Assembly (NCBI RefSeq): GCF_013337045.2
Contig: NZ_CP118259.1
Coordinates: 1,116,001 to 1,180,000, forward strand
DNA from: Agrobacterium vitis
Lineage (GTDB): Bacteria; Pseudomonadota; Alphaproteobacteria; Rhizobiales; Rhizobiaceae
Length of the DNA stretch: 64,000 nt
Direction: 5' to 3'
In this document: positions 23,816 through 35,683 of the stretch, piece by piece
Numbering within the stretch: position 1 is the stretch's first letter
Layout of the letters: the number at the start of each line of letters is the position of its first letter
The notes under the pieces: generated by a model
Told to the model about the DNA's origin: nothing
Database searches by the model: none
What the model saw: only the letters and a program-made list of their open reading frames with translations
Made by a program: the position numbers and the translations under genes

Positions 23816-24246
23816 GGCAGCAGGGACAGGGCAGCCCCATGCTCATAGCCAAGACGGTGACTTGCTTCGTCTCGGGTTAACCAGAAGAAGGAAAATTGCA
23901 CTGGATCGCCACCGCCATGGGGCTTTGTTTCGCTGTGAATCCAGCTCTGCGGATAGTGAGTGTGAAGCAAAGGCAGGTGGAAAAAATGGCGTTTGTGGTG
24001 GATGGAAACCCCATCTCGAATATCCCGATAATCGACAGAGGTCAGAAAGCGGGGAGGCGAGGGACAGGCAAAGCCCGTCTCCTCCTCGAATTCGCGACAA
24101 GCTGCAGCGCTGGGGCTTTCACCGTGTTCAATGGTGCCGCCAGGCACCTGGGGTAGAATATGCGGAAAATCCGGCTCATCGAAAACCAGGAGCCGGTCGC
24201 GGTGCGTTGCATAGACAAGGACCTTTTCAATGACATGTCCTGTCAT
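23812..24246 (-). CDS. NUDIX hydrolase
   Basis: A 144-residue protein with a complete Nudix box (G-x5-E-x7-RE-F-x-EE-x-G-F) in GTIEHGESPSAAAC followed by REFEEETGF (about residues 37-59). Such enzymes hydrolyse nucleoside diphosphates linked to another group; the substrate cannot be told. The ATG at 24246 is 11 bp after the stop of the upstream gene, so the two are probably coupled. The last codon of the frame, TAG, lies in the outer repeat of the RIME element, so the element has set or altered the C-terminus (…ALSLLP). Confidence 0.88.
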   Translation of the reverse strand: MTGHVIEKVLVYATHRDRLLVFDEPDFPHILPQVPGGTIEHGESPSAAACREFEEETGFACPSPPRFLTSVDYRDIRDGVSIHHKRHFFHLPLLHTHYPQSWIHSETKPHGGGDPVQFSFFWLTRDEASHRLGYEHGAALSLLP

Positions 24247-24257
24247 TCATGGCTCAC

Positions 24258-24551
24258 TCAGTTGAAGCGGATGATCGCCACTTCACCTTCGAGCGCGCCT
24301 TGATACGCTGAGGCATGCGGCTCGTCGGAAGGGGGCTCGGTCACCATGCCGATCTGGTCCAGGTCGGCCTCCAGGAAGCCCTCCTCGGCCAGTGCATTCA
24401 AAGCCTCGCGCACGGCGGAATCGTCATCGGGTGCGCTCAGCAGAATATGCAAGTCGATACCTTCCGTGCCCGTTTCTTCATAGGCCTTGGCAATGATGAT
24501 GAAGACCATCGGTCCGTCCGAATTATTGTCATTGTCAGGGGTCGAAATCAT
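24258..24551 (-). CDS. Small conserved hypothetical protein (97 aa)
   Basis: The protein starts MISTPDNDNNSDGPMVFIIIAKAYEETG and is acidic, with a pattern of beta-alpha-beta elements (MVFIIIAKAYE, IDLHILLSAP, AVREALNALAEEGF, EVAIIRF) that suggests a small single-domain fold. I do not recognise a named family. ATG 24551 is preferred because AAGGA lies about 8 bp upstream; an earlier ATG at 24662 would add an arginine-rich non-conserved stretch. It is the first gene of a two-gene unit with the NUDIX hydrolase. Confidence 0.7.
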   Translation of the reverse strand: MISTPDNDNNSDGPMVFIIIAKAYEETGTEGIDLHILLSAPDDDSAVREALNALAEEGFLEADLDQIGMVTEPPSDEPHASAYQGALEGEVAIIRFN

Positions 24552-24937
24552 CAGTCGGTCCTTATGACGGGTCGCCTTTCTTCTGGCTCGAAACAGGCGA
24601 GCCGCCAGGTGACCACGATAGCAACGGTTAGAAAGTCTTGTAGACGGGAATCGCCTCGGCACAATAACCTAATCGATAATTTCATCGTTATAGAGCCATC
24701 CGCCTTCGTCAAGCTGAAGGCTGGTTGCAAATCCCAAATCGCTCAGCTTCATGTGCAAAAACTGACGTTTGGCAGGCATGAAAACGATTCTTCTATCGCA
24801 GGCTGAAAATCGGTAGGCGCAAGGTCGGAATTGGCCGATGACAATTGCATAATCGATCGAAACCCGTCATAACGGCAAATAGGCCGGGACCAAAGCGGCC
24901 ACAGGGCTTTGGAGAGCTATTAATTTTGCGCCATGGC

Positions 24938-24966
24938 TTGACGGAACGGGGTGAAAACAGTAGTAC
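24938..24966 (+). promoter_or_regulatory. Candidate str-operon promoter
   Basis: TTGACG (24938-24943, preceded by C as in rhizobial CTTGAC promoters), a 17-nt spacer and TAGTAC (24961-24966) stand about 265 bp before rpsL. The rest of 24552-25231 contains no gene I can support. Confidence 0.5.
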
Positions 24967-25231
24967 GCCCCGCATCGGAGCCAATGCACGGTTATGATTT
25001 TCAGGACATATTGTTCTGAAGTTTGCCCCAGGCTTAGGATCCAAACGCACTTTGAAGACATGAATGCTGCACGCATGACGCATTCGCATGCGTCCTCTGC
25101 TTTTTGTGGTCCATCCGGAAGCCCGGATCGGGCCACATTTCGCGCATGGCGAAAATTGTGCGAGCGCCGCCGGAAACGGCACAAACGGGCCTGAAAAGGC
25201 TCAAGTGACAAGAATTATAAGGGATGGTTCT

Positions 25232-25603
25232 ATGCCTACCGTAAATCAGCTGATCCGCAAGCCGCGTCAGGCGCAGGTAAAGCGCAACAAGGTTCCTGCC
25301 TTGCAGGAAAATCCACAGAAGCGCGGCGTTTGCACCCGCGTTTATACAACGACCCCGAAGAAGCCGAACTCGGCTCTGCGTAAGGTTGCCAAGATCCGTT
25401 TGACCAATGGCTTCGAAGTCATCGGCTACATTCCGGGTGAAGGCCACAACCTGCAGGAACACTCTGTCGTCATGATCCGTGGCGGCCGCGTAAAGGACTT
25501 GCCCGGCGTTCGTTACCACATCATCCGTGGTGTTCTCGATACCCAGGGTGTCAAGAACCGTAAGCAGCGCCGTTCCAAGTATGGTGCAAAGCGTCCGAAG
25601 TAA
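25232..25603 (+). CDS. rpsL: 30S ribosomal protein S12
   Basis: S12 lies at the decoding centre and controls accuracy. The 123-residue protein has [13 protein letters not shown], with the lysine mutated in streptomycin-resistant strains present, so the allele is of the sensitive type, and the [12 protein letters not shown] loop. The start at 25232 ([12 protein letters not shown]) matches the family; longer frames upstream are not conserved. It is the first gene of the str operon (rpsL-rpsG-fusA-tuf). Confidence 0.98.
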
Positions 25604-25655
25604 GTCGGAAGCCTTCTTTGAAATTCAGCGCTGCGCGAGGTTCTCCGCGTGATAA

Positions 25656-26156
<501 letters not shown>

Positions 26157-26190
26157 TCTTAGACGATCGAATATCGAAAGGCAGTCCACT

Positions 26191-28290
26191 ATGGCTCGCG
26201 AATATAAAATCGAAGACTACCGCAATTTCGGGATCATGGCGCATATCGACGCCGGCAAGACCACGACGACTGAGCGGATTCTCTACTACACCGGCAAGTC
26301 GCACAAGATCGGCGAAGTTCATGATGGCGCAGCCACGATGGACTGGATGGAGCAGGAGCAGGAGCGTGGTATCACTATCACCTCTGCTGCGACCACGACC
26401 TACTGGAAGGGTCGCGATGGCAAGATGCGCCGTTTCAACATCATCGACACCCCCGGCCACGTCGACTTCACGATTGAAGTCGAACGTTCGCTCCGCGTGC
26501 TCGACGGTGCTATCGCACTTCTCGATGCCAACGCCGGTGTTGAGCCGCAGACCGAAACCGTCTGGCGTCAGGCTGAGAAGTACAACGTTCCGCGGATGAT
26601 TTTCTGCAACAAGATGGACAAGACAGGTGCTGACTTCTACCGTTCGGTAGAAATGATCAAGACCCGTCTCGGTGCCACCGCTGTTGTTATGCAGCTGCCA
26701 ATCGGCGCTGAAACAGAGTTCAAGGGCGTTGTTGACCTGATCGAGATGAACGCTCTCGTCTGGCGCGATGAATCGCTGGGCGCTGCCTGGGACGTTGTGG
26801 AAATCCCCGACGACCTGAAGGAAAAGGCCGTTGAATATCGCGAAAAGCTGATCGAGACCGTTGTCGAGATCGACGAACAGGCGATGGAAGACTACCTGAA
26901 CGGCATCATGCCTGATAATGACAAGATCCGCGCTCTCGTTCGTCAGGGCACGATTGAAGTCAAGTTCCATCCGATGTTCTGCGGTACGGCCTTTAAGAAC
27001 AAGGGCGTTCAGCCTTTGCTCGACGCTGTTTGCGAATATTTGCCTTCGCCGCTCGATATCCCTGCCATCAAGGGTATCGACGTCAAGACCGACGCTGAAA
27101 TCGAACGTCATCCCGATGATGCAGAGCCTTTGTCGATGCTGGCGTTCAAGATCATGAACGACCCCTTCGTCGGTTCGCTGACATTCTGCCGTATCTATTC
27201 TGGCAAGCTCGAAAAGGGCGCGTCTGTCATGAACACGGTCAAGGAAAAGCGCGAACGCGTTGGTCGTATGCTCCAGATGCATTCCAACAGCCGTGAAGAC
27301 ATCGAAGAAGCCTTTGCAGGCGACATCGTTGCCCTGGCTGGCCTGAAGGAAAGCACCACGGGCGATACGCTCTGCGATCCCCTGAACCAGGTTATCCTGG
27401 AGCGCATGGAATTCCCCGAGCCGGTCATTCAGATCGCCATCGAGCCGAAGACCAAGGGCGACCAGGAAAAGATGGGCCTCGCGCTCAACCGTCTGGCTGC
27501 TGAGGACCCGTCCTTCCGCGTCAAGACTGACCAGGAATCCGGCCAGACGATCATCGCCGGCATGGGTGAACTTCACCTCGACATCATCGTCGACCGTATG
27601 CGTCGTGAGTTCAAGGTAGAAGCAACTGTCGGCGCGCCGCAGGTTGCCTATCGCGAAACCATTACGCGTCAGCACGAAGAAGACTACACTCACAAAAAGC
27701 AGTCTGGTGGTACGGGTCAGTTTGCCCGCGTCAAGATCATCTTCGAACCCAATCCTGAAGGTGATGAGTTCAAGTTCGATTCGAAGATCGTCGGTGGTTC
27801 GGTTCCCAAGGAATACATCCCCGGCGTTCAGAAGGGCATCGAAAGCGTTCTGTCTTCCGGTCCGCTGGCTGGCTTCCCGATGCTCGGCGTCAAGGCGACG
27901 CTCATCGACGGTGCATACCACGATGTGGACTCGTCGGTTTTGGCCTTCGAAATCGCTTCGCGTGCCTGCTTCCGTGAAGCAGCCAAGAAGGCTGGCGCTC
28001 AGTTGCTCGAGCCGATGATGAAGGTGGAAGTCGTGACGCCGGAAGATTACGTCGGTGACGTGATTGGCGACCTGAACTCCCGCCGTGGCCAGATCCAGGG
28101 CCAGGAAAGCCGTGGTATTGCCGTTGTCATCAACGCGCATGTACCGTTGGCCAACATGTTCAAATACGTCGACAACCTGCGCTCCATGAGCCAGGGTCGC
28201 GCTCAGTACTCGATGGTGTTCGATCACTATTCGCCCGTTCCGAGCAATGTCGCTGCCGAAATTCAGGCAAAGTACTCCGGTCAGAAATGA
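26191..28290 (+). CDS. fusA: Elongation factor G
   Basis: EF-G is the GTPase that drives ribosome translocation. The 699-residue protein has the P-loop AHIDAGKT, switch [19 protein letters not shown] for guanine binding, and domains II-V including the [11 protein letters not shown] and [11 protein letters not shown] segments. The start at 26191 gives [23 protein letters not shown]; a frame open upstream to 26059 overlaps rpsG and is not conserved. tuf follows after 71 bp. Confidence 0.99.
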   Translation: MAREYKIEDYRNFGIMAHIDAGKTTTTERILYYTGKSHKIGEVHDGAATMDWMEQEQERGITITSAATTTYWKGRDGKMRRFNIIDTPGHVDFTIEVERSLRVLDGAIALLDANAGVEPQTETVWRQAEKYNVPRMIFCNKMDKTGADFYRSVEMIKTRLGATAVVMQLPIGAETEFKGVVDLIEMNALVWRDESLGAAWDVVEIPDDLKEKAVEYREKLIETVVEIDEQAMEDYLNGIMPDNDKIRALVRQGTIEVKFHPMFCGTAFKNKGVQPLLDAVCEYLPSPLDIPAIKGIDVKTDAEIERHPDDAEPLSMLAFKIMNDPFVGSLTFCRIYSGKLEKGASVMNTVKEKRERVGRMLQMHSNSREDIEEAFAGDIVALAGLKESTTGDTLCDPLNQVILERMEFPEPVIQIAIEPKTKGDQEKMGLALNRLAAEDPSFRVKTDQESGQTIIAGMGELHLDIIVDRMRREFKVEATVGAPQVAYRETITRQHEEDYTHKKQSGGTGQFARVKIIFEPNPEGDEFKFDSKIVGGSVPKEYIPGVQKGIESVLSSGPLAGFPMLGVKATLIDGAYHDVDSSVLAFEIASRACFREAAKKAGAQLLEPMMKVEVVTPEDYVGDVIGDLNSRRGQIQGQESRGIAVVINAHVPLANMFKYVDNLRSMSQGRAQYSMVFDHYSPVPSNVAAEIQAKYSGQK

Positions 28291-28361
28291 TCGGGGTAGT
28301 CCGCCGGAACAGATAACAGGAATTTCCCCCTTCATGGGGATGAGATAATGGAGAGCCGAAA

Positions 28362-29537
<1,176 letters not shown>

Positions 29538-29555
29538 GTCGTCTTAATACAGACG

Positions 29556-29590
29556 AAGAAGCGCGGCATTTAATGCCGCGCTTCTTTATT
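29556..29590 (+). terminator. Rho-independent terminator after second tuf
   Basis: A perfect 14-bp stem (AAGAAGCGCGGCAT and its complement) with a 3-nt loop is followed by TATTT. It separates the str operon from the S10 cluster. Confidence 0.88.
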
Positions 29591-29602
29591 TCCGGGAATC
29601 AG

Positions 29603-29631
29603 TTGACGAATTGACGGGGACGTTGTATGCC
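29603..29631 (+). promoter_or_regulatory. Candidate promoter of the S10 operon
   Basis: TTGACG (29603-29608), a 17-nt spacer and TATGCC (29626-29631) come right after the tuf terminator and leave a leader of about 220 nt before rpsJ. The -10 match is weak, so this is tentative. I see nothing else in the 29538-29858 gap. Confidence 0.4.
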
Positions 29632-29858
29632 CCCGCCACGAACAAGGAAGAGCGGCGTATCGCTTCTCTTTCCTCTGGCTCTGCTAAGTTTCGCGACCCG
29701 GTCTTGGGTCGCACTGGTAGGGCCCCTGATGCAGTAAGGTGACATGGACGTCGAACCGTCCTTGTGATTTTTGACAATACGGGGCCGGCCAGAAATTGGT
29801 AATTCACTGTCTTTGCGTGAGCGGGGACGTTTAAGAAAAACGAATAAGGACACGTCGA

Positions 29859-30167
29859 ATGAACGGCCAGAATATCCGTATCCGCCTGAAGGCGTTTGAT
29901 CACCGGGTTCTCGATGCCTCTACGCGGGAGATCGTTTCTACCGCCAAGCGCACCGGTGCAAGCGTCCGCGGCCCGGTTCCGCTTCCGACCCGTATTGAAA
30001 AATTCACCGTCAACCGTTCGCCCCACGTCGACAAGAAGAGCCGCGAACAGTTTGAAATGCGCACGCATAAGCGTCTGCTGGACATCGTTGATCCGACTCC
30101 GCAGACCGTCGATGCTTTGATGAAGCTCGACCTGGCTGCTGGCGTAGACGTCGAAATCAAGCTTTAA
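29859..30167 (+). CDS. rpsJ: 30S ribosomal protein S10
   Basis: S10 is part of the 30S head and, as NusE, joins the Nus antitermination complex. The 102-residue protein begins [19 protein letters not shown] and contains the extended-loop [20 protein letters not shown]. It is the first gene of the S10 cluster and is followed by a 171-bp gap before rplC. Confidence 0.98.
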   Translation: MNGQNIRIRLKAFDHRVLDASTREIVSTAKRTGASVRGPVPLPTRIEKFTVNRSPHVDKKSREQFEMRTHKRLLDIVDPTPQTVDALMKLDLAAGVDVEIKL

Positions 30168-30338
30168 AAACCAATTCCGGCGAGAGCCGAAATAACAAGG
30201 AAGGTACGTGGCAAGACCTGCCAACGACTTCTCGAAACGGGAAACCTGAAAGTCTGGAAGGACTGGAATGGAATCCTTAAACAAAGAGGCGGGCAAGGGC
30301 CGTAAGGCGCTTGTTTTACTCTCAAGAGGAATGAACCG

Positions 30339-30980
30339 ATGCGTTCAGGTGTGATTGCACAGAAAGTGGGAATGACCCGGGTCTATAATGACGCCGGCGA
30401 GCATGTCCCGGTAACAGTACTACGCTTGGATAACTGCCAGGTCCTGGCTCAGCGGACTGTCGATAAGCACGGCTACACTGCCGTTCAGCTCGGCGCCGGT
30501 CAGGCCAAGGTCAAGAATACATCCAAGGCAATGCGCGGCAATTTTGCCGCTGCAAACGTCGAGCCGAAGGCCAAGCTCGTCGAATTCCGCGTTTCCGAAG
30601 ACAACCTCATCGAGATCGGTGCTGAGTTGAAGGCTGGTCACTTTGCTGCTGGCCAGCTGGTTGACGTTACCGGCACCACGATCGGTAAGGGTTTTGCCGG
30701 TGCGATGAAGCGCCATAATTTCGGCGGTCTTCGTGCAACCCACGGCGTGTCCGTTTCGCACCGTTCGCATGGCTCGACTGGTTCCAATCAGGATCCGGGC
30801 AAGGTCTGGAAGGGCAAGCGTATGGCCGGTCACATGGGTCAGACCCGCGTCACCACCCAGAATCTGGAAGTCGTTTCGACCGATGAAGATCGCGGTCTGA
30901 TCCTTGTGAAGGGCGCTGTGCCCGGTTCCAAGGGTTCCTGGATCATCGTGCGCGACGCCGTCAAGTCGGCAGCGAAGTAA
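30339..30980 (+). CDS. rplC: 50S ribosomal protein L3
   Basis: L3 starts 50S assembly and reaches to the peptidyl transferase centre. The 213-residue protein begins [16 protein letters not shown], the short alphaproteobacterial N-terminus, and contains the central loop with [20 protein letters not shown] where a glutamine is methylated in E. coli. The start follows AAGAGGAATGAACCG. Confidence 0.98.
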   Translation: MRSGVIAQKVGMTRVYNDAGEHVPVTVLRLDNCQVLAQRTVDKHGYTAVQLGAGQAKVKNTSKAMRGNFAAANVEPKAKLVEFRVSEDNLIEIGAELKAGHFAAGQLVDVTGTTIGKGFAGAMKRHNFGGLRATHGVSVSHRSHGSTGSNQDPGKVWKGKRMAGHMGQTRVTTQNLEVVSTDEDRGLILVKGAVPGSKGSWIIVRDAVKSAAK

Positions 30981-30992
30981 GGGAGCCAAACC

Positions 30993-31613
30993 ATGGAACT
31001 CAACGTCAAGACCCTCGAGGGGAAGGATGCCGGTACGGTTTCCCTGTCCGACGCCATTTTCGGCCTCGAACCCCGTGAAGATATCATTGCGCGCATGGTG
31101 CGTTGGCAGCTTGCCAAGAAGCAGCAGGGCACGCACAAGACCAAGACCCGTGCCGAAGTTTCGCGCACCGGTGCCAAGATGTACAAGCAGAAGGGTACGG
31201 GCCGCGCTCGTCACCATTCGGCTCGCGCTCCGCAGTTCCGCGGCGGCGGCAAGGCCCACGGCCCGGTCGTTCGTAGCCACGAGCATGATCTTCCCAAGAA
31301 GGTTCGCGCTCTCGCCCTGCGTCACGCTCTGTCTGCTAAGTTCAAGGCTGACGAACTGATCATCGTCGATCAGCTGGTTGCTGCCGATGCCAAGACCAAG
31401 GCCGCCGTTGGCGTGTTCGAGGCTCTCGGGCTGAAGAACGCACTGGTGATTGGCGGCGTCGAACTCGACGTCAATTTCAAGCTCGCTGCCGCGAACATCC
31501 CGAATATCGATGTTCTGCCGGTTCAGGGCATCAACGTTTATGACATTCTGCGTCGCGGTAAGCTCGTGCTTTCCAAGGCTGCGGTTGAAGCTCTGGAGGA
31601 GCGGTTCAAATGA
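30993..31613 (+). CDS. rplD: 50S ribosomal protein L4
   Basis: L4 lines the exit tunnel with its extended loop and represses the S10 operon in enterobacteria. The 206-residue protein contains the tunnel loop [20 protein letters not shown] and GGKAHGP. Its last codon overlaps the rplW start by 4 bp (ATGA), indicating translational coupling. Confidence 0.98.
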   Translation: MELNVKTLEGKDAGTVSLSDAIFGLEPREDIIARMVRWQLAKKQQGTHKTKTRAEVSRTGAKMYKQKGTGRARHHSARAPQFRGGGKAHGPVVRSHEHDLPKKVRALALRHALSAKFKADELIIVDQLVAADAKTKAAVGVFEALGLKNALVIGGVELDVNFKLAAANIPNIDVLPVQGINVYDILRRGKLVLSKAAVEALEERFK

Positions 31614-31903
31614 CTGATCTTCGCCACTACGACGTGATCGTATCTCCATCGATCACTGAAAAGTCCACGCTGGTTTCCGATTTTAACCAGGTGGTCTTCA
31701 ATGTCGCCCGGACTGCTTCCAAGCCTGAAATCAAGGCTGCCGTCGAAGCACTGTTCGGTGTCAAGGTCACAGCTGTGAATACGCTGCTCCGCAAGGGCAA
31801 GACTAAGCGTTTCCGCGGCTTCGCCGGTAAGCAGAAGGATGTGAAGAAGGCGATCGTTACGCTCGCCGAGGGTCAGTCCATCGACGTCTCCACCGGTCTC
31901 TGA
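31610..31903 (+). CDS. rplW: 50S ribosomal protein L23
   Basis: L23 sits at the tunnel exit and docks SRP and trigger factor. The 97-residue protein begins [20 protein letters not shown] and contains [20 protein letters not shown]. It overlaps rplD by 4 bp and precedes rplB by 11 bp. Confidence 0.97.
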   Translation: MTDLRHYDVIVSPSITEKSTLVSDFNQVVFNVARTASKPEIKAAVEALFGVKVTAVNTLLRKGKTKRFRGFAGKQKDVKKAIVTLAEGQSIDVSTGL

Positions 31904-31914
31904 GGAACAGAAAA

Positions 31915-32751
31915 ATGGCATTGAAAAATTTCAATCCGACAACCCCGAGCCAGCGTCAGCTGGTCATCGTTGACCGGTCGGGCCTTTACAAGGGCAAGCC
32001 TGTCAAGTCGCTGACCGAGGGTCTGTCTTCGAAGGGCGGTCGCAACAATCTCGGTCGCATCACCGTTCGCTTTCAGGGCGGCGGTCACAAGCGTACTTAT
32101 CGTCTGGTGGACTTCAAGCGTCGGAAGTTCGACGTAGAAGGCACAGTCGAGCGTCTGGAATACGACCCCAACCGTACGGCGTTTATTGCGCTGATCACCT
32201 ATGCCGATGGCGAGCAGGCCTATATCCTGGCTCCGCAGCGTTTGGCAGCCGGTGACAAGGTGATCGCATCGGACAAGGCTGTCGACGTCAAGCCCGGCAA
32301 CGCTATGCCGCTGCAATACGTCCCAGTCGGCTCCATCGTGCATAATGTCGAGCTGAAGCCCGGCAAGGGCGGTCAGGTTGCCCGTTCCGCTGGTGCCTAC
32401 GTTCAGCTGGTCGGCCGCGATGCCGGCATGGCTATCCTGCGCCTCAGCTCGGGTGAACAGCGCCTGGTGCATGGCACTTGCCTTGCAACGGTCGGCGCCG
32501 TGTCGAACTCCGACCACGGCAACATCAATGACGGCAAGGCTGGTCGTTCGCGTTGGCGCGGCAAGCGCCCGCACGTTCGCGGCGTCGTCATGAACCCAGT
32601 CGACCACCCGCACGGCGGTGGTGAAGGCCGCACCTCCGGTGGCCGTCATCCGGTTTCCCCTTGGGGTAAGCCGACCAAGGGCAAGCGTACGCGGTCGAAC
32701 AAGTCCACGGACAAGTTCATCATGCGTTCCCGCCACCAGAAGAAGAAGTAA
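31915..32751 (+). CDS. rplB: 50S ribosomal protein L2
   Basis: L2 is needed for subunit association and peptidyl transfer. The 278-residue protein has the conserved [21 protein letters not shown] segment with the histidine linked to activity, and the C-terminal basic tail RSRHQKKK. It lies in the normal rplW-rplB-rpsS order. Confidence 0.98.
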   Translation: MALKNFNPTTPSQRQLVIVDRSGLYKGKPVKSLTEGLSSKGGRNNLGRITVRFQGGGHKRTYRLVDFKRRKFDVEGTVERLEYDPNRTAFIALITYADGEQAYILAPQRLAAGDKVIASDKAVDVKPGNAMPLQYVPVGSIVHNVELKPGKGGQVARSAGAYVQLVGRDAGMAILRLSSGEQRLVHGTCLATVGAVSNSDHGNINDGKAGRSRWRGKRPHVRGVVMNPVDHPHGGGEGRTSGGRHPVSPWGKPTKGKRTRSNKSTDKFIMRSRHQKKK

Positions 32752-32766
32752 GAGAGGTAGTCAGAG

Positions 32767-33045
32767 ATGGCTCGTTCAGTATGGAAAGGCCCCTTCGTTG
32801 ACGGCTACCTTCTTAAGAAGGCTGAAAAAGTTCGCGAGAGCGGTCGTAGCGAAGTGATCAAGATGTGGACCCGTCGGTCCACGATCTTGCCTCAGTTTGT
32901 CGGTTTGACGTTCGGCGTCTATAACGGCAGCAAGCATATCCCGGTCAGCGTCAACGAAGACATGGTTGGCCATAAATTCGGTGAATTCGCTCCGACCCGG
33001 ACCTATTACGGTCACGGTGCGGACAAGAAAGCGAAGAGGAAGTAA
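32767..33045 (+). CDS. rpsS: 30S ribosomal protein S19
   Basis: S19 binds the 30S head with S13. The 92-residue protein begins [21 protein letters not shown] and contains [26 protein letters not shown] split over its C-terminal half. rplV starts 2 bp after its stop. Confidence 0.98.
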   Translation: MARSVWKGPFVDGYLLKKAEKVRESGRSEVIKMWTRRSTILPQFVGLTFGVYNGSKHIPVSVNEDMVGHKFGEFAPTRTYYGHGADKKAKRK

Positions 33046-33047
33046 CG

Positions 33048-33437
33048 ATGGGCAAGGCAAAAGCCGAACGCCGGCTGAAGGATAACGAGGCGCAGGCCGT
33101 TGCGCGCACGCTCCGCGTCAGCCCTCAGAAGCTCAACCTGGTTGCAGCTTTGATCCGTGGCAAGAAGGTCGACCGCGCTCTGGCCGACCTGACATTCTCG
33201 CGCAAGCGCATTGCAGATACAGTGAAGAAGACACTGGAATCGGCTATTGCAAACGCCGAGAACAACCACGACCTCGACGTCGATCAGTTGATCGTCGCCG
33301 AAGCCTATGTTGGTAAATCGATCACCATGAAGCGTTTCCACGCTCGTGGCCGTGGCCGCGCATCGCGCATTGAAAAGCCATTCTCGCATCTGACGATTGT
33401 CGTGCGCGAAGTCGAAGCCAAAGGGGAGGCCGCATAA
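33048..33437 (+). CDS. rplV: 50S ribosomal protein L22
   Basis: L22 lines the exit tunnel and its loop mutations give macrolide resistance. The 129-residue protein has [20 protein letters not shown] and the tunnel loop [14 protein letters not shown]. Its TAA overlaps the ATG of rpsC by one base. Confidence 0.98.
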   Translation: MGKAKAERRLKDNEAQAVARTLRVSPQKLNLVAALIRGKKVDRALADLTFSRKRIADTVKKTLESAIANAENNHDLDVDQLIVAEAYVGKSITMKRFHARGRGRASRIEKPFSHLTIVVREVEAKGEAA

Positions 33438-34150
33438 TGGGTCAGAAAATCAATCCAATCGGTTTCCGCCTGGGCATTAACAGGACTTGGGATAGCCGTT
33501 GGTTCGCCGACAACGCCGAATATGGCAAGCTTCTTCATGAAGACCTGAAGATCCGCGCCTATTTGATGGATGAGCTGAAGCAGGCCGGTATCGCCAAGGT
33601 GGTTATCGAGCGTCCGCACAAGAAGTGCCGCGTCACGATCCACTCGGCCCGTCCCGGTCTGATCATCGGCAAGAAGGGTGCAGACATCGAAAAGCTTCGC
33701 AAGAAGCTTTCCGAAATGACCAATTCCGAAACGCACCTCAACATTGTTGAAGTGCGCAAGCCGGAAGTCGATGCTACGCTGGTCGCTCAGTCGATCGCCC
33801 AGCAGCTCGAGCGCCGTATCGCGTTCCGTCGTGCCATGAAGCGCGCCGTACAGTCCGCCATGCGTCTGGGTGCCGAAGGCATCAAGATCACTTGCGCTGG
33901 CCGTCTCGGTGGTGCCGAAATCGCCCGTACAGAATGGTACCGCGAAGGTCGCGTGCCGCTTCATACGCTGCGTGCCGATATCGATTACGGTGTAGCGGAA
34001 GCTACGACCGCTTATGGTATTTGCGGCATCAAGGTCTGGATCTTCAAGGGCGAAATCCTTGAGCACGATCCAATGGCCTCCGAGCGCCGGGCGCTGGAAA
34101 GCGACGCCCAAGGCGGCAACAACAACAACCGTCGTCGCGAGAACGCCTGA
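33437..34150 (+). CDS. rpsC: 30S ribosomal protein S3
   Basis: S3 forms part of the mRNA entry site with helicase activity. The 237-residue protein begins [20 protein letters not shown], has a KH domain with [13 protein letters not shown], and a Gln/Asn/Arg-rich tail ([12 protein letters not shown]). It is coupled to rplV by a TAATG overlap. Confidence 0.98.
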   Translation: MGQKINPIGFRLGINRTWDSRWFADNAEYGKLLHEDLKIRAYLMDELKQAGIAKVVIERPHKKCRVTIHSARPGLIIGKKGADIEKLRKKLSEMTNSETHLNIVEVRKPEVDATLVAQSIAQQLERRIAFRRAMKRAVQSAMRLGAEGIKITCAGRLGGAEIARTEWYREGRVPLHTLRADIDYGVAEATTAYGICGIKVWIFKGEILEHDPMASERRALESDAQGGNNNNRRRENA

Positions 34151-34187
34151 TTAGGCGCGCCCGGAGAAAAGTTCGGAGAATAGATAA

Positions 34188-34601
34188 ATGTTGCAGCCAA
34201 AGCGTACCAAGTACCGCAAGCAGTTCAAGGGACGCATCAAGGGCGTTGCCAAGGGCGGTTTCGACCTGGCGTTCGGTGAATTCGGCCTGAAGGCTCTTGA
34301 GCCCAACCGCGTCAATGCACGCGAGATCGAAGCGGCTCGCCGCGCGATCACGCGTTACATGAAGCGCGCAGGTCGCGTGTGGATCCGGGTATTCCCCGAT
34401 GTGCCGGTCACGGCAAAGCCTACCGAAGTCCGTATGGGTAAGGGTAAGGGCTCTGTCGAATACTGGGCATGTAAGGTCAAGCCCGGCCGTATGATGTTCG
34501 AGATCGACGGTGTGTCCGAGGAAATCGCCCGCGAGGCGCTGCGTCTCGGCTCGGCCAAGCTCTCGGTGAAAACGCGCTTCGTACAGCGCATTGCAGAGTA
34601 A
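34188..34601 (+). CDS. rplP: 50S ribosomal protein L16
   Basis: L16 positions A-site tRNA. The 137-residue protein begins [19 protein letters not shown] and contains [21 protein letters not shown] and the [11 protein letters not shown] motif. rpmC follows after 10 bp. Confidence 0.98.
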   Translation: MLQPKRTKYRKQFKGRIKGVAKGGFDLAFGEFGLKALEPNRVNAREIEAARRAITRYMKRAGRVWIRVFPDVPVTAKPTEVRMGKGKGSVEYWACKVKPGRMMFEIDGVSEEIAREALRLGSAKLSVKTRFVQRIAE

Positions 34602-34611
34602 GGATCAAGCC

Positions 34612-34812
34612 ATGAAAGCCGCAGACGCACGCGCCATGAGCGCTGATCAGTTGAAGGATGAGTTGGGCAACCTGAAGAAGGAGCAGTTCAACCTGCGCTT
34701 CCAGAAGGCAACTGGCCAGCTCGAAAAGTCCTCGCGCATCAACGAGGTCCGTAAGGACATCGCCCGCGTGAAAACCATTGCCCGCCAGAAGGCGGCAGAA
34801 GCCAAGGCCTAA
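34612..34812 (+). CDS. rpmC: 50S ribosomal protein L29
   Basis: L29 lies at the tunnel exit beside L23. The 66-residue protein [18 protein letters not shown]… is two long helices with the family motif [14 protein letters not shown]. The start at 34612 (after AAGGATCAAGCC) is preferred over an ATG at 34591 inside rplP. Confidence 0.96.
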   Translation: MKAADARAMSADQLKDELGNLKKEQFNLRFQKATGQLEKSSRINEVRKDIARVKTIARQKAAEAKA

Positions 34813-34827
34813 AGGACCAGAAGAACA

Positions 34828-35064
34828 ATGCCGAAACGCATTCTGCAGGGCGTCGTGGTCAGCGACAAGAACGAGAAGACCGTTGTAGTCCGGGTTGAGC
34901 GTCGATTCGCTCACCCGCTGCTTCAGAAGACCGTTCGTCGCTCGAAGAAATACAAGGCTCACGACGAGAGCAATCAGTATAAGATTGGTGACGTGGTTTC
35001 CATCGAGGAATGCGCACCGATTTCCAAGGATAAGTGCTGGACGGTCGTTTCCGCCCAGGCTTAA
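34828..35064 (+). CDS. rpsQ: 30S ribosomal protein S17
   Basis: S17 is an early-assembling OB-fold 16S rRNA binder. The 78-residue protein begins [21 protein letters not shown] and has [23 protein letters not shown]. It is followed by an unusually long spacer (235 bp) before rplN that contains a G10 tract and a terminator-like hairpin. Confidence 0.98.
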   Translation: MPKRILQGVVVSDKNEKTVVVRVERRFAHPLLQKTVRRSKKYKAHDESNQYKIGDVVSIEECAPISKDKCWTVVSAQA

Positions 35065-35077
35065 TTTGCAGAGAAAT

Positions 35078-35087
35078 GGGGGGGGGG
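35078..35087 (+). repeat. G10 homopolymer
   Basis: Ten consecutive G bases lie 14 bp after the rpsQ stop. Long G runs are slippage-prone and prone to sequencing error, so the exact count may vary. Confidence 0.75.
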
Positions 35088-35133
35088 CCACTTGCGCCTT
35101 TCCCAAAAATCTGTAGAAGCACCGCAACGGCGC

Positions 35134-35163
35134 AAGAACGCTCCATCGAGAGCGTTCTTTTGC
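35134..35163 (+). terminator. Terminator-like hairpin between rpsQ and rplN
   Basis: AAGAACGCTC (35134-35143) and GAGCGTTCTT (35150-35159) form a perfect 10-bp stem around CATCGA, followed by TTG. It looks like an intrinsic terminator inside a ribosomal protein operon. It may act as an attenuator or may be read through by antitermination. Confidence 0.7.
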
Positions 35164-35299
35164 TTTGAGCGCAGGGAAGGTCCTTTTTAAGGAAACCACC
35201 TTGGCAAGATCCTCCTCCGCTCGAAAAGACATAAAGATCCATAAGCCGGAATAGGGGGCATCGCCCAACCGTTCCGGTATAACGAGAAGGCGACCTGAC

Positions 35300-35668
35300 A
35301 TGATTCAGATGCAGACTAACCTCGACGTTGCCGATAATTCCGGCGCGCGTCGTGTCATGTGCATCAAAGTGCTGGGCGGTTCTAAGCGCAAATACGCTTC
35401 GGTCGGCGACATTATCGTCGTTTCGATCAAGGAAGCTATTCCGCGCGGCCGCGTGAAAAAGGGTGATGTGATGAAAGCCGTGGTGGTTCGCACCGCCAAG
35501 GACATCCGTCGCGCCGACGGCAGCGTCATCCGCTTCGATAACAACGCAGCCGTTCTTATCGACAACAAGAAAGAGCCAATCGGCAGCCGTATCTTCGGAC
35601 CGGTTCCGCGCGAACTTCGCGCTAAGAACCACATGAAGATCATCTCGCTGGCTCCTGAAGTTCTTTAA
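35300..35668 (+). CDS. rplN: 50S ribosomal protein L14
   Basis: L14 forms an inter-subunit bridge. The 122-residue protein begins [27 protein letters not shown] and ends with [10 protein letters not shown]. It starts the spc gene group, followed by rplX and rplE. Confidence 0.98.
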   Translation: MIQMQTNLDVADNSGARRVMCIKVLGGSKRKYASVGDIIVVSIKEAIPRGRVKKGDVMKAVVVRTAKDIRRADGSVIRFDNNAAVLIDNKKEPIGSRIFGPVPRELRAKNHMKIISLAPEVL

Positions 35669-35683
35669 GGGGAGCGATTGACG

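Noticed and set aside
24315..24806. 163-codon plus-strand frame in the rpsL upstream region
   Set aside because: It overlaps the small conserved minus-strand gene and lacks a ribosome binding site or conserved domain.
35078..35087. Phase-variable G tract controlling a gene
   Set aside because: The run lies outside any coding frame and about 210 bp before rplN, so frame switching is not possible. It is kept only as a slippage-prone site.
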